Under the pieces are notes generated by a model. That model was not told the DNA's origin and ran no database searches. It saw only the letters and a program-made list of their open reading frames with translations. 64,000 nucleotides of DNA from Collimonas sp. OK412 (lineage in GTDB: Bacteria; Pseudomonadota; Gammaproteobacteria; Burkholderiales; Burkholderiaceae_D), in the NCBI RefSeq assembly GCF_900112135.1, contig NZ_FOLC01000014.1, positions 98,756-162,755 of the forward strand, read 5' to 3'. Shown here one piece after another: positions 18,966 through 28,464 of this stretch (position 1 is the stretch's first letter; each line of letters starts with the position of its first letter). The position numbers and the translations under genes are program-made.

Positions 18966-19187
18966 ATGGATTTAACAGAAAAATTCGACGCCAAAGGCAA
19001 AGAAACAGGGAACGCCTATCATGTCGAGTGCTATAAAGACTCGATTGAAAGAGCCACCGCAAACGGCACCGTCGCCTCCCTGCCCGGGCGGGAAATCTAC
19101 AAACTGGCGGATGGACGGGCGCTGACTCCGTACGCGGAAGGAAAATTTGTCATTGACCAGACTGGCGAAAAGATCGTGCGGGTCTGA
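18966..19187 (+). CDS. Small hypothetical protein, 73 residues
   Basis: The ATG at 18966 has an excellent AAGGAGA six bases upstream, and an intrinsic terminator follows the stop, so this looks like a real single-gene unit. The product is soluble and charged, with no signal peptide, and includes a short GREIYKLADGRALTP beta-hairpin-like piece. I do not recognise a family. Confidence 0.6.
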   Translation: MDLTEKFDAKGKETGNAYHVECYKDSIERATANGTVASLPGREIYKLADGRALTPYAEGKFVIDQTGEKIVRV

Positions 19188-19223
19188 GCCGCGTTAGCCG
19201 CTTGCCTTGATCGGCATCATGAA

Positions 19224-19254
19224 AGCCTGCGCACCGTGAGGACGCAGGCTTTTT
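19224..19254 (+). terminator. Intrinsic terminator
   Basis: AGCCTGCG (19224-19231) pairs with CGCAGGCT (19243-19250), followed by TTTT. It ends the 73-residue gene and, with A-rich sequence on the other side, may also serve the convergent gene. Confidence 0.75.
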
Positions 19255-19286
19255 CATTGGGCCAGCAGGATTGAATAGGAATCGCC

Positions 19287-19535
19287 CTACGCTCGTCCGC
19301 CCTCGCGCAGGGTCCGGATCAGCAGGTCCGCCATGATGTTGCCGTCGAACTCGCGGAAACCGCGCTGGTAAACCAGCGCGCCTATCGCGATCAGCCGGAA
19401 CAACTCTTCCTCTGTCAGCTTGTAAGACAATTTTGCGATTTCGTTGGCAAACATCTGTACGATGTCGTCGTCGCTGGTGAGCGGTACCTGGCGACTTGCC
19501 CTACCCCACATCTCGATGATTTTCGCAGCCTTCAT
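19287..19535 (-). CDS. Small hypothetical helical protein, 82 residues
   Basis: The product is predicted to be nearly all helical and soluble (EEELFRLIAIGALVYQRGFREFD in the middle), with no signal peptide. GGAGG lies upstream of the ATG. No family is recognised. It sits 76 bp downstream of the phosphopantetheinyl transferase gene on the same strand and could be co-transcribed with it. Confidence 0.5.
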   Translation of the reverse strand: MKAAKIIEMWGRASRQVPLTSDDDIVQMFANEIAKLSYKLTEEELFRLIAIGALVYQRGFREFDGNIMADLLIRTLREGGRA

Positions 19536-19611
19536 AGAAACCTCCGGAAGACTTTTTATTATAGATGCCGCGCCGCAAATATCCAGTACCGTGCGCCGGT
19601 TGCGGCAACTG

Positions 19612-20313
19612 TCAGAGCAGGCACAATGTGGCGATATTGCCGGGGAAATAACTATAGCGGATGCTGTACAGGCTGCCTTTGACGCATGAGGGCGACAAAC
19701 TCGTCGCCAGTCTCAGCGTGAGACGGGATTGCTGTTGTTGCAACTCGCACACTTCCGCATCCAGGAAATCGAAATAACGGCCGACAAATGGATAGAGCGC
19801 CTTGAACAGGCTTTCCTTGGCCGAAAAAACCAGGCTCAGCCAATCTCCGAGAGCCAGGCCGGCGGCCTCGCCCATGGCCAGCTCCGGCGCTTTCATCAGG
19901 TGCTCATGCAACGGCTGCGCCGCCTCGTCGGTAAGGATCCGTTCAATATCGATTCCCAGTCCGCGCCAGTCCCGGGTACTGGCCGCCACCGCAATCGCCA
20001 GCCCGTCGCCATGGCTGATCGAACCCAGGTAGCCGGTTGGCCACAGCGGCGCCCGATGCTGGCCGACAGCGAGCGTCGCCTGGCTGTCGTGGCCGAGCTT
20101 TTGCAACGCTTCGCGAGCGCAAAACCTGCCGGCGGCGAACTCCACCTGGCGTTTCAGCACCGCGCGAGCCATGGTGTCGGGCAGGACTATGCCGCTGGCC
20201 TGCAGCCGCTCCAGCTGTCCGGCATCGACCGTATAGCGCAAGCCGGCCCGGCAAATGGAGTCCGGCATTTCCGGCAAAACAATCTCGGTCATTTCATCTG
20301 CTGGAATTTGCAT
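19612..20313 (-). CDS. 4'-phosphopantetheinyl transferase (EntD/Sfp superfamily)
   Basis: The enzyme transfers the phosphopantetheine arm of CoA to a carrier-protein serine. In the 233-residue sequence the diagnostic pieces are LGSISHGDGLAIAVA, the metal-binding GLGIDIE and the FSAKESLFKALYP motif, in the order seen in EntD-type enzymes. Such enzymes serve peptide or polyketide synthetases or siderophore assembly. No carrier protein or synthetase lies in this window, so its client must be elsewhere in the genome. No good ribosome-binding site precedes the first ATG, and translation might begin at the ATG at 20292. Confidence 0.88.
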   Translation of the reverse strand: MQIPADEMTEIVLPEMPDSICRAGLRYTVDAGQLERLQASGIVLPDTMARAVLKRQVEFAAGRFCAREALQKLGHDSQATLAVGQHRAPLWPTGYLGSISHGDGLAIAVAASTRDWRGLGIDIERILTDEAAQPLHEHLMKAPELAMGEAAGLALGDWLSLVFSAKESLFKALYPFVGRYFDFLDAEVCELQQQQSRLTLRLATSLSPSCVKGSLYSIRYSYFPGNIATLCLL

Positions 20314-20373
20314 GGGCTGGAGGGATTAAACGATTCTGGGCAGGCGGCAAAACATTATAGCGGCCGGAAAACG

Positions 20374-20414
20374 AAAAACCCGCGCACCTTGCGGCAGCGG
20401 GTTAATCCGGAGAC
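20374..20414 (-). ncRNA. Degenerate copy of the sRNA-like element (copy 4)
   Basis: Minus strand GUCUCCGGAUUAA is followed by a terminator CCCGC, loop containing CGCAAGG, GCGGG, five U. The 5' GUCUCC, the loop and the terminator match copies 1-3, but the CCAAC/GUUUGG hairpin is missing and no -10 hexamer is visible at the expected place. It may be a decayed copy or only a related terminator. Confidence 0.35.
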
Positions 20415-20598
20415 AACAAAACTGGTGCCGGTGATCGAGGCTACCGGCCAACCTGCTGATGGCAAAACACTCTTCGAAAAACCCTGGCCGGGCTTTATAA
20501 GTGAGCACTAAATCAACACCTCGTATGCTACCCGCCTAAGATGACGGCGGTATGACTGCCCTATGACAATTGCCGGTTTTACCCATGCCAAGCAGCTG

Positions 20599-20663
20599 AA
20601 AAAAAAGCCCGTGAACCTTGCGGTCACGGGCTGAATCCAAACTCGGGGAGAGTTGTAGAAGAC
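20599..20663 (-). ncRNA. Small RNA-like element, copy 3
   Basis: Minus strand: -10 TACAAT (20675-20670), then GUCUUCUACAACUCUCCCC, the GUUUGG half-hairpin, AUUC, and a GCCCGUGA...UCACGGGC terminator with eight U. Length is about 65 nt, as in copies 1 and 2. The 5' CU tract has changed (GUCUUC), while CUCUCCCC appears in the loop. The terminator stem has changed with compensating bases, which argues for a maintained RNA structure. The -35 is weak. The remaining sequence of the 20314-20843 gap shows no gene. Confidence 0.6.
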
Positions 20664-20843
20664 GTAGCCATTGTAGCGATTCCGGCAGGCCGGCACAGCT
20701 GTCATTGTTGACAGGTAGCAACTTTTCATTTCCAGCGTCCCTATCCCGTAAGTTTGTCGTAAGTTTCAAGCAAGTCCCGCGTAAGGTTTCGCCTGCACAC
20801 TCCAAGACAGCTGTACCAAATATAAATAATCAAGGAGACCGGC

Positions 20844-22529
20844 ATGGCCACAATACAACCTACCGCAGGCGGGCTGAAACCTGCTGCACGGGGCATCACA
20901 CCGGAGGAGCGCAAAGTCATCTTTGCCTCGTCGCTGGGCACCGTATTCGAATGGTATGACTTTTACCTGTACGGCTCGCTGGCGGCCATCATCGCCAAGC
21001 AGTTCTTCTCCGGCACCGATCCAAACACCGGTTTCATCTTCGCCTTGCTGGCGTTTGCCGCGGGCTTTATCGTGCGTCCCTTCGGCGCGCTGGTGTTCGG
21101 CCGCCTGGGCGACATGATCGGCCGCAAATTCACCTTCCTGGTGACGATCCTGATCATGGGCGCCTCGACCTTCATTGTCGGCATCCTGCCAAACTACGCC
21201 ACCATCGGCATTGCCGCCCCTATCATCCTGATCACCTTGCGCATCCTGCAAGGTCTGGCGCTGGGCGGCGAGTACGGTGGTGCGGCTACCTATGTCGCTG
21301 AACACGCGCCAGACGATAAGCGCGGCGCATTCACCTCCTGGATCCAGACTACCGCAACGCTGGGACTGTTCCTGTCGCTGCTGGTGATCCTGGGTGTCCG
21401 CAGCGCCGTCGGCGAAGAAGCATTTTCTTCATGGGGCTGGCGCATTCCTTTCCTGGTCTCGGTCATCTTGCTGGCGGTCTCGGTCTGGATCCGCCTGTCG
21501 ATGAACGAATCGCCGGCTTTCGCCAAGATGAAGGCTGAAGGCAAGACTTCCAAGGCGCCGCTGACGGAAGCTTTCGGCCAATGGAAAAACCTGAAGCTGG
21601 TGATCCTGGCCCTGATCGGCCTGACTGCCGGCCAGGCCGTGGTCTGGTACACCGGCCAGTTCTATGCCCTGTTCTTCCTGACGCAGTCGCTGAAGGTCGA
21701 CATGTCGACTGCCAACATCCTGATCGCGCTGGCCCTGCTGCTGGGCACACCGTTCTTCGTAATCTTCGGCACGCTGTCCGACAAGATCGGCCGCAAGCCG
21801 ATCATCATGGCCGGCTGCCTGATTGCAGCGCTGACCTACTTCCCGATCTTTTCCGGCCTGACCCACTACGCCAACCCGGCGCTGGAAGCAGCGCTCAAGA
21901 GCGCACCGGTGATCGTCACTGCCGACCCTGCCACTTGCCAATTCCAGTTCAACCCTACCGGCACCAAGAAATTCACATCGTCTTGCGATATCGCCAAGGC
22001 CAAGCTGTCGGCGGCTTCGGTGAACTATGAAAACGTCGTCGGCGCTCCTGGTTCGGTTGCCACCATCAAGATCGGCGAAAAGATCCTGACTTCGTATGAC
22101 GCCAAAGGCTTGTCGAAAGAAGATGCCGCGGCCAAGGACAAGGCATTCTCGGCGGAACTGGCCGGCGACATCAAAGGCGCAGGTTATCCAAGCAAAGCCG
22201 ATCCGGATCAGATGAACAAGCCGATGGTGCTGTTGCTGCTGTTCATCCTGGTGCTCTACGTGACCATGGTGTACGGCCCGATTGCGGCGATGCTGGTGGA
22301 AATGTTCCCTACCCGCATCCGCTATACCTCGATGTCCATGCCTTACCACATCGGCAACGGCTGGTTCGGCGGTTTGCTGCCAACCACTGCCTTTGCGCTA
22401 GTGGCGTTCAAGGGCGACATCTACTACGGCCTGTGGTATCCGATCATCATCGCGGCAGCCACTTTCGTCATCGGCATGCTGTTTATCAAGGAAACCAAGG
22501 ACTACGATATTTACCAAGCCGAGCGCTAA
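20844..22529 (+). CDS. MFS transporter of the metabolite:H+ symporter (MHS) family with a large loop insertion
   Basis: The 561-residue protein opens with SSLGTVFEWYDFYLYG and RPFGALVFGRLGDMIGRK, the markers of MHS transporters such as ProP, ShiA and KgtP. It has twelve predicted helices. The loop at about residues 350-456 is unusual: some 107 residues of polar sequence with two cysteines (about 364 and 381), while most MHS proteins are 420-450 residues long. The loop falls on the periplasmic side if the topology is standard. AAGGAGA precedes the ATG. A strong terminator follows. The substrate is unknown. Confidence 0.88.
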   Translation: MATIQPTAGGLKPAARGITPEERKVIFASSLGTVFEWYDFYLYGSLAAIIAKQFFSGTDPNTGFIFALLAFAAGFIVRPFGALVFGRLGDMIGRKFTFLVTILIMGASTFIVGILPNYATIGIAAPIILITLRILQGLALGGEYGGAATYVAEHAPDDKRGAFTSWIQTTATLGLFLSLLVILGVRSAVGEEAFSSWGWRIPFLVSVILLAVSVWIRLSMNESPAFAKMKAEGKTSKAPLTEAFGQWKNLKLVILALIGLTAGQAVVWYTGQFYALFFLTQSLKVDMSTANILIALALLLGTPFFVIFGTLSDKIGRKPIIMAGCLIAALTYFPIFSGLTHYANPALEAALKSAPVIVTADPATCQFQFNPTGTKKFTSSCDIAKAKLSAASVNYENVVGAPGSVATIKIGEKILTSYDAKGLSKEDAAAKDKAFSAELAGDIKGAGYPSKADPDQMNKPMVLLLLFILVLYVTMVYGPIAAMLVEMFPTRIRYTSMSMPYHIGNGWFGGLLPTTAFALVAFKGDIYYGLWYPIIIAAATFVIGMLFIKETKDYDIYQAER

Positions 22530-22578
22530 TGAACGATATGGCATATGCTTACGGCTATGCCTGAGCAGCGCCGGAAGA

Positions 22579-22606
22579 GCCGCCAGATGATTCTGGCGGC
22601 TTTTTT
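22579..22606 (+). terminator. Intrinsic terminator after the MHS transporter
   Basis: GCCGCCAGA (22579-22587) pairs with TCTGGCGGC (22592-22600), followed by six T. Confidence 0.85.
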
Positions 22607-22773
22607 CATTTTGCCAACTGTCCTTGCGTCCTGATATTTGCTATTGTCAGGCGCTGGCCAACGATAAAATATCCTCTTTGCGAATTTTTCACCGTCATCA
22701 CCCACCTCACCCATCAACGACTAACAGCAAATTCGCGGCGCAGGGCAACCAGGCGCCGCAGCTCCTTTCCAAT

Positions 22774-23985
22774 ATGAAGACACCCACCAGAATCGGCACC
22801 CCGCTTTCCCCTTCCGCCACCAAGGTCATGCTGCTAGGCTCCGGCGAACTCGGCAAGGAAGTCATCATCTCGCTGCAGCGGCTCGGCGTCGAAGTGATTG
22901 CCGTTGACCGTTACCCGAACGCTCCCGGCCACCAGGTCGCGCACCGTTCACACGTGATCAACATGGCCGACGGCGCGGCGCTGGAAGCGTTGATTGCGCA
23001 AGAACAGCCTGACCTGGTCGTGCCGGAAATTGAAGCAATTGCCACCGAAACCCTGGTCGCGCTGGAAGCCGCCGGCAAGGTCACCGTGATACCCACCGCG
23101 CGCGCCGCCTGGCTGACCATGAACCGCGAAGGCATACGCCGCCTGGCTGGCGAGACGCTGGCGCTGGCGACTTCGCCCTACCGTTTCGCCAACAACCTGG
23201 ACGAACTGAAAACCGCTTGCGCGGCGATCGGCTTTCCGTGCGTGATCAAGCCGGTCATGTCGTCCTCCGGCAAAGGCCAGTCGAAGCTCGACAGCGCCGA
23301 TGAAATCGAAGCCGCCTGGGCTTATGCCGCCGCCGGCGGCCGGGTCGATTCGGGACGTGTCATCGTCGAGGGTTTCATCGATTTCGATTATGAGATCACG
23401 CTGCTGACGGTGCGCGCGCTGCAGCAGGACGGCAGCATCGCCACCCATTTCTGCGAACCGATCGGCCACATCCAGGTGCAAGGCGATTACGTCGAATCCT
23501 GGCAGCCGCATCCGATGCATCCGGAAGCGCTGCTCAAGGCGCGCGATATCGCCAAGAAAGTCACCGACAACCTGGGCGGCCTCGGCCTGTTCGGCGTCGA
23601 ACTGTTCGTCAAGAACGAGATGGTCTGGTTCTCCGAAGTCAGCCCGCGTCCGCACGACACCGGCATGGTGACCATGGCCAGCCAGCAGCAAAGCGAATTC
23701 GAACTGCACGCCAAGGCGATCCTGGGCCTGCCGGTGAATGTCGCTTTGCGCAGCCCGGCGGCATCGGCGGTCATCTATGGCCAGCACGACGCCAAGGGCA
23801 TCGCCTTTGAAGGCGTGGCCGATGCGCTGCGCGTGCCGGGCGTGGATATCCGCCTGTTCGGCAAGCCGGAATCTTTCGCCCGCCGGCGCATGGGCGTGGC
23901 GCTGGCCACCGCCGACGACGTCGAGACCGCGCGCATCAGGGCCAAACAGGCTGCCGCCAAAGTCAAACCGGTAATCGTGGAATAA
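22774..23985 (+). CDS. purT: Formate-dependent phosphoribosylglycinamide formyltransferase (GAR transformylase 2)
   Basis: PurT makes formyl-GAR from GAR, formate and ATP in purine synthesis. From the ATG at 22774 it has 403 residues, the usual length. Signatures are the N-terminal [13 protein letters not shown], the ATP-grasp [11 protein letters not shown] loop, FGVELFVKN and the [14 protein letters not shown] motif. The frame is open for 150 bp further upstream, but that extension is poorly conserved in type. The hairpin at 24026 follows. Confidence 0.95.
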   Translation: MKTPTRIGTPLSPSATKVMLLGSGELGKEVIISLQRLGVEVIAVDRYPNAPGHQVAHRSHVINMADGAALEALIAQEQPDLVVPEIEAIATETLVALEAAGKVTVIPTARAAWLTMNREGIRRLAGETLALATSPYRFANNLDELKTACAAIGFPCVIKPVMSSSGKGQSKLDSADEIEAAWAYAAAGGRVDSGRVIVEGFIDFDYEITLLTVRALQQDGSIATHFCEPIGHIQVQGDYVESWQPHPMHPEALLKARDIAKKVTDNLGGLGLFGVELFVKNEMVWFSEVSPRPHDTGMVTMASQQQSEFELHAKAILGLPVNVALRSPAASAVIYGQHDAKGIAFEGVADALRVPGVDIRLFGKPESFARRRMGVALATADDVETARIRAKQAAAKVKPVIVE

Positions 23986-24025
23986 TTAACGGCACGGCAG
24001 CACGGTAGCAGAGGGTAGTAGAGAC

Positions 24026-24048
24026 ATCGCCCCAGATCCTGGGGCGAT
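24026..24048 (+). terminator. Strong hairpin between purT and nadB
   Basis: ATCGCCCCAG (24026-24035) is perfectly inverted at 24039-24048 with a 3-base loop. There is no T-run, so it may be an attenuating or mRNA-stabilising hairpin rather than a full terminator. Confidence 0.5.
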
Positions 24049-24096
24049 CCGGATTAAAACAATAAGGTCCCGTCAGGGCATAACCAAGCATCCACC

Positions 24097-25698
24097 ATGA
24101 AATTCGATGTCGCCATCATCGGCAGCGGCCTGGCCGGCCTGTCGGTCGCGCTGCACCTTGCCGAGAACAACAAGGTTGCAGTCATCTCCAAACGCGCGCT
24201 GCTCGACGGCGCCAGCAACTGGGCCCAGGGCGGCATCGCCGCCGTGCTCGATTCCGGCGACAGCCACGAACAGCATATCAACGACACCCTGGTCGCCGGC
24301 GCCGGCCTGTGCGACGAAAGCGCCACCCGCTTCATCGTCGAAAACGGCCGCGCCGCCATCGAATGGCTGATAGAACAGGGCGTGCCCTTCACCCCCGATT
24401 CCAGCGCCGAGCTGGGCTTCCACCTGACGCGCGAAGGCGGCCACAGCCAGCGCCGCATCATCCATGCCGCCGATGCTACCGGCCATGCGGTGCAAGTGAC
24501 GCTGGAACAAAAGGTGCGCGCCCATCCCAACATCACGCTGCTGGAAGATCACTACGCAATCGACCTGATCACCTCCAAGAAGGTAGCGACAGGCGATACG
24601 GCGCCGCGCTGCCTTGGCCTGTACGCCAAGAACGTCAAGACCGGCAAGGTGCTGACCCTGGCCGCCAACCACACGGTGCTGGCCACCGGCGGCGCCGGCA
24701 AGGTCTACCTGTACACCACCAATCCCGACAGCGCCACCGGCGACGGCATCGCCATGGCCTGGCGCGCCGGCTGCCGGGTCGCCAACATGGAATTCATCCA
24801 GTTCCATCCGACCTGCCTGTACCACCCGTACGCCAAATCGTTCCTGATCACCGAAGCGATACGCGGCGAAGGCGGCGTGCTCAAGCTGCCGGATACCGAA
24901 GGCGCCGACGCCGGCATGCGCTTCATGCCGGCCCACGACGAGCGTGCCGAACTGGCGCCGCGCGACGTGGTGGCGCGGGCGATCGACTTCGAGATGAAGA
25001 AGCGCGGCCTGGACCATGTCGACCTCGACATCACCCACAAGTCGCCGGAATTTCTGAAAGAACATTTCCCGACCATCTATGCGCGTTGCCTGGAACTCGG
25101 CATCGACATCACCAGGCAGGCGATCCCGGTGGTGCCGGCGGTCCACTTCACTTGCGGCGGCATCGTTACCGACCTGAACGGCCGCACCGACCTGCCCGGC
25201 TTGTATGCCGTTGGCGAAACCGCCTACACCGGCCTGCACGGCGCCAACCGCCTGGCCAGCAATTCACTGCTGGAATGCGTGGTGATCGGCCGCGCCACCG
25301 CCAAGTTCATCGCCCAGCAAGAAAAGCCGAAAGCTATCCCGCTGCCGGCCTGGGACGAAAGCCGCGTGACGGATGCCGACGAGGAAGTCGTGATCTCCCA
25401 CAACTGGGACGAACTGCGCCGCTTCATGTGGAATTACGTCGGCATCGTGCGCACCAACAAACGCCTGGAGCGCGCCCAGCACCGGATCCGTTTGCTCAAG
25501 GAAGAAATCGATGAATACTATGCGCACTTCCGCATCAGCCGCGATTTGCTGGAGCTGCGCAACCTGGTGCAGGTGGCGTCGCTGATCGTCGAAAGCGCTT
25601 TGTCGCGCCATGAAAGCCGCGGCCTGCACTACAGCCAGGACTATCCGGAAACGCTGGCCAAGGCATTGCCTAGCGTGCTCACGCCGCAGCGCCGCTAG
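24097..25698 (+). CDS. nadB: L-aspartate oxidase
   Basis: NadB oxidises aspartate to iminoaspartate, feeding NadA in NAD synthesis. The 533-residue flavoprotein begins with the FAD dinucleotide motif [15 protein letters not shown] and has [40 protein letters not shown] and [14 protein letters not shown], the succinate-dehydrogenase-like signatures. Its partners nadA and nadC lie 4.4 kb away on the other strand. Confidence 0.96.
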   Translation: MKFDVAIIGSGLAGLSVALHLAENNKVAVISKRALLDGASNWAQGGIAAVLDSGDSHEQHINDTLVAGAGLCDESATRFIVENGRAAIEWLIEQGVPFTPDSSAELGFHLTREGGHSQRRIIHAADATGHAVQVTLEQKVRAHPNITLLEDHYAIDLITSKKVATGDTAPRCLGLYAKNVKTGKVLTLAANHTVLATGGAGKVYLYTTNPDSATGDGIAMAWRAGCRVANMEFIQFHPTCLYHPYAKSFLITEAIRGEGGVLKLPDTEGADAGMRFMPAHDERAELAPRDVVARAIDFEMKKRGLDHVDLDITHKSPEFLKEHFPTIYARCLELGIDITRQAIPVVPAVHFTCGGIVTDLNGRTDLPGLYAVGETAYTGLHGANRLASNSLLECVVIGRATAKFIAQQEKPKAIPLPAWDESRVTDADEEVVISHNWDELRRFMWNYVGIVRTNKRLERAQHRIRLLKEEIDEYYAHFRISRDLLELRNLVQVASLIVESALSRHESRGLHYSQDYPETLAKALPSVLTPQRR

Positions 25699-25794
25699 TC
25701 CATCCGCGCGCAGGCGAATTGCGCGCCAAGAAACGGGGTGTCCGCTGCCGGAAACGGCGCGACACTACCGTTCCCCAAGAAAACCACAAGAATC

Positions 25795-27027
25795 ATGACG
25801 TCACCACTTCCGCACGCCCTTCCCCGTTCTTTGGTCGCCCTCACCTGGTCCAATCTTGCCGCGCAATCGGCCGAACAACTCAGCCTGGCGGCGACGCCCA
25901 TCATGGCGGTGCTGATACTCGGCGCCGGACCGGGCGAAATCGGCACGCTGGCCGCGGTGCAATCGCTGCCGTTCCTGCTGCTGTCGATCCCGTTCGGCCT
26001 GCTGGCCGACCGCACCTCGCGCAAACGCCTGATGGTGACCGCCGAGGTGCTGCGCATGCTGGCCTTGCTGGGCGTGCTGGCGGCGCTCCTGTCGCATCAC
26101 CTGTCGATCGGATTGCTGGCGGTGCTCGGCTTCATCGGCGCCGTCGGCACTGTCGGTTTCAGCGTCGCCGCCCCGGCCATCGTGCCGGCGCTGGTAGGAC
26201 GCGAGCTGCTGGCGAAAGCCAACGGCCGGCTGGAACTGGCCCGCAGCGCTGCCTTTGCCGCCGGCCCCGCTCTCGGCGGCGCGCTGACTTCATGGGCCGG
26301 CGCCTCGACCGCGTTCGTGCTGGCGGCCATCCTGTCCGGCTCGGCCGTGGCGCTGCTGTTGCAGCTGCGCGAGCCGCAACGCGCACCGGCGGCGCCGCGC
26401 CATCCCCTGCTGGAGCTGCGCGACGGCGCCCACATGGTCTGGCGCGACAAGCTGCTGCGGCCGATCCTGCTGACCGCCGTGGCCTGGAACATCTCCTGGT
26501 TCGTGCTGCAGGCTGCCTATGTGCCCTATGCGGTACGCAAGCTCGGACTGAGCGCCAGCGCGGTCGGCATTACGCTTGGCGCGTATGGCGTCGGCATGAT
26601 GGTGGGCGCCCTGCTGACGCCACGGATAGTGGCCAGGCTGCCGTTCGGCCGCGCAATCCAGATCGGCCCGGCGATCTCGGTGCTGGCCGCATCGACAATG
26701 GTGGCGACGCTTGCGGTTCCGAGCGGCATCCTGGCGGCCCTGTCGTTTTTCCTGTTCGGCGTTGGTCCGATCATCTGGGTCATCACCTCCACCACGCTGC
26801 GCCAGACAGTCACGCCGGGCGCCATGCTGGGACGGGTATCGGCGATTTTCCTGACGGTCAACACCGGCGCGCGGCCGATCGGCGCCGCTCTCGGCGGCCT
26901 GGTCGGCGCGCGCTGGGGCGAACCGGCCTGCCTGGTGCTGGCGCTGGCCGGCTTTGTGGTGCAGGCCTGGATCATTTTCGATTCCGAGGTGCGCGTGCTG
27001 GAGCGCCTGCCGGCGCCGCTGGCCTAG
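25795..27027 (+). CDS. MFS transporter (EntS-like drug/siderophore exporter group)
   Basis: From the ATG at 25795 the protein has 410 residues and twelve predicted helices. The loop between helices 2 and 3, FGLLADRTSRKRLMV, is the MFS signature, and the overall pattern resembles the DHA3 group, which includes enterobactin exporters and macrolide efflux proteins. An in-frame GTG at 25738 would add 19 residues. It lies 96 bp after nadB with no terminator between, so co-transcription is possible. The substrate is not evident. Confidence 0.85.
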   Translation: MTSPLPHALPRSLVALTWSNLAAQSAEQLSLAATPIMAVLILGAGPGEIGTLAAVQSLPFLLLSIPFGLLADRTSRKRLMVTAEVLRMLALLGVLAALLSHHLSIGLLAVLGFIGAVGTVGFSVAAPAIVPALVGRELLAKANGRLELARSAAFAAGPALGGALTSWAGASTAFVLAAILSGSAVALLLQLREPQRAPAAPRHPLLELRDGAHMVWRDKLLRPILLTAVAWNISWFVLQAAYVPYAVRKLGLSASAVGITLGAYGVGMMVGALLTPRIVARLPFGRAIQIGPAISVLAASTMVATLAVPSGILAALSFFLFGVGPIIWVITSTTLRQTVTPGAMLGRVSAIFLTVNTGARPIGAALGGLVGARWGEPACLVLALAGFVVQAWIIFDSEVRVLERLPAPLA

Positions 27028-27107
27028 CTGGCCGAATCTGCAACAGTGTCGCTTCCGCCTCATCTCGGCTATGCTTGGATCTCAAACTAAAAAAATGAGG
27101 AGAAACG

Positions 27108-28421
27108 ATGAGCGCAGCATCGCAGCAAATCACATCTGCCCCAGCACCGGCGCAGAACAGCGCCAGGCGCGTGATCTTCGCCAGTTTCATCGGCACCGCC
27201 ATAGAATTCTACGATTTCTACGTCTACGCAACCGCGGCGGCGCTGGTCATCGGCCCGGTATTTTTCCCGCATGACTCGCCGACGGCGCAAGCGCTGTCAG
27301 CTTTCGTCACCTTCGGCATCGCGTTTATCGCACGGCCTGTCGGCGCTTTCCTGTTCGGCCATTTCGGCGACCGCATCGGACGCAAATCCACGCTGGTGCT
27401 TTCGCTGCTGGTGATGGGCGTCGCCACCACGCTGATCGGCTTCCTGCCGGGTTACGACTCTATCGGTGCGGCGGCGCCTGCCCTCCTGTGCGTGCTGCGT
27501 TTTGCCCAAGGCATAGGCTTGGGCGGCGAATGGGGCGGCGCGGCGCTGCTGGCGACCGAATATGCACCGCCGGGGAAACGCGGCAGGTACGGCATGTTCC
27601 CGCAGCTTGGCCCTTCCGTCGGTTTCCTGATGGCGAATGGCCTGTTCCTTGCCCTGGCCTTGAGCCTGTCGGATGAACAGTTCAAGAGCTGGGGCTGGCG
27701 CATCCCGTTCATTTTCAGCGCGGTGCTGGTGGTGCTGGGCTTGTATGTGCGGCTGAAGATCGCTGAAACGCCGGTATTTGCCGCGGCGCTGGAGAAGCGC
27801 GAACGCGTGAAGGTGCCGGCAGTCACCCTGTTCCGGCACCACTGGCGTCCGGTGATGCTGGGTTCGGTGGCAATGATTGTCTGCTACACCTTGTTCTATA
27901 TTGCGACTGTGTTTTCGCTGTCTTACGGTGTCGGCACCCTGCATATCCCGCGCCAGGAATTCCTCGCGCTGCTGTGCCTGGCGGTAGTGTTCATGGCGCT
28001 GGCGACGCCATTCTCAGCCATCGCCAGCGACCGCTTCGGCCGGCGCCCAGTGCTGATCGCCGGCACGCTGGCAGCGATCGCCGCGGGCTTCACCATGCAG
28101 CCGCTGTTCGGCAGCGGCAACATGGTGGCGATCGCCTTGTTCCTGATCATCTTCCTGTTCCTGATGGGAGTGACCTTCGCGCCCATGGGAGCCTTGTTGC
28201 CGGAGCTGTTTCCCACCAGCGTACGGTATACCGGCGCCGGCGTGTCGTACAACATCGGCGGCATCCTGGGCGCATCGGTTGCACCTTATATCGCGCAACT
28301 GCTGGCGCAGCGCGGCGGCCTGGGGTATGTCGGCGCATACGTATCGGTGGCCGCGGCGCTCAGCCTGGGCGCGGTGCTGTGCATGCGCGAGACGCGCCAC
28401 GACAGCCTGCAGCAGCCATAA
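27108..28421 (+). CDS. MFS transporter of the MHS family
   Basis: The 437-residue protein shows ASFIGTAIEFYDFYVY, RPVGAFLFGHFGDRIGRK and LGGEWGGAALLATEYAP, which are MHS-family hallmarks (citrate, shikimate, alpha-ketoglutarate, proline/betaine symporters). GAGGAGAAACG precedes the ATG. The gene ends 43 bp before the secreted M20 peptidase gene on the same strand, so the pair probably forms an uptake-and-hydrolysis unit. Confidence 0.9.
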   Translation: MSAASQQITSAPAPAQNSARRVIFASFIGTAIEFYDFYVYATAAALVIGPVFFPHDSPTAQALSAFVTFGIAFIARPVGAFLFGHFGDRIGRKSTLVLSLLVMGVATTLIGFLPGYDSIGAAAPALLCVLRFAQGIGLGGEWGGAALLATEYAPPGKRGRYGMFPQLGPSVGFLMANGLFLALALSLSDEQFKSWGWRIPFIFSAVLVVLGLYVRLKIAETPVFAAALEKRERVKVPAVTLFRHHWRPVMLGSVAMIVCYTLFYIATVFSLSYGVGTLHIPRQEFLALLCLAVVFMALATPFSAIASDRFGRRPVLIAGTLAAIAAGFTMQPLFGSGNMVAIALFLIIFLFLMGVTFAPMGALLPELFPTSVRYTGAGVSYNIGGILGASVAPYIAQLLAQRGGLGYVGAYVSVAAALSLGAVLCMRETRHDSLQQP

Positions 28422-28464
28422 AAAAACAAGCACGGATTTTCATTAAAACCAACGGAGACAGAAG

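Noticed and set aside
20706..20711. TTGACA on the plus strand as a promoter for the MHS transporter
   Set aside because: I found no suitable -10 hexamer at 16-18 bp downstream.
24309..25514. A 401-codon frame overlapping nadB in another frame
   Set aside because: It is Arg/Pro/His-rich shadow sequence; nadB has all catalytic motifs in the true frame.
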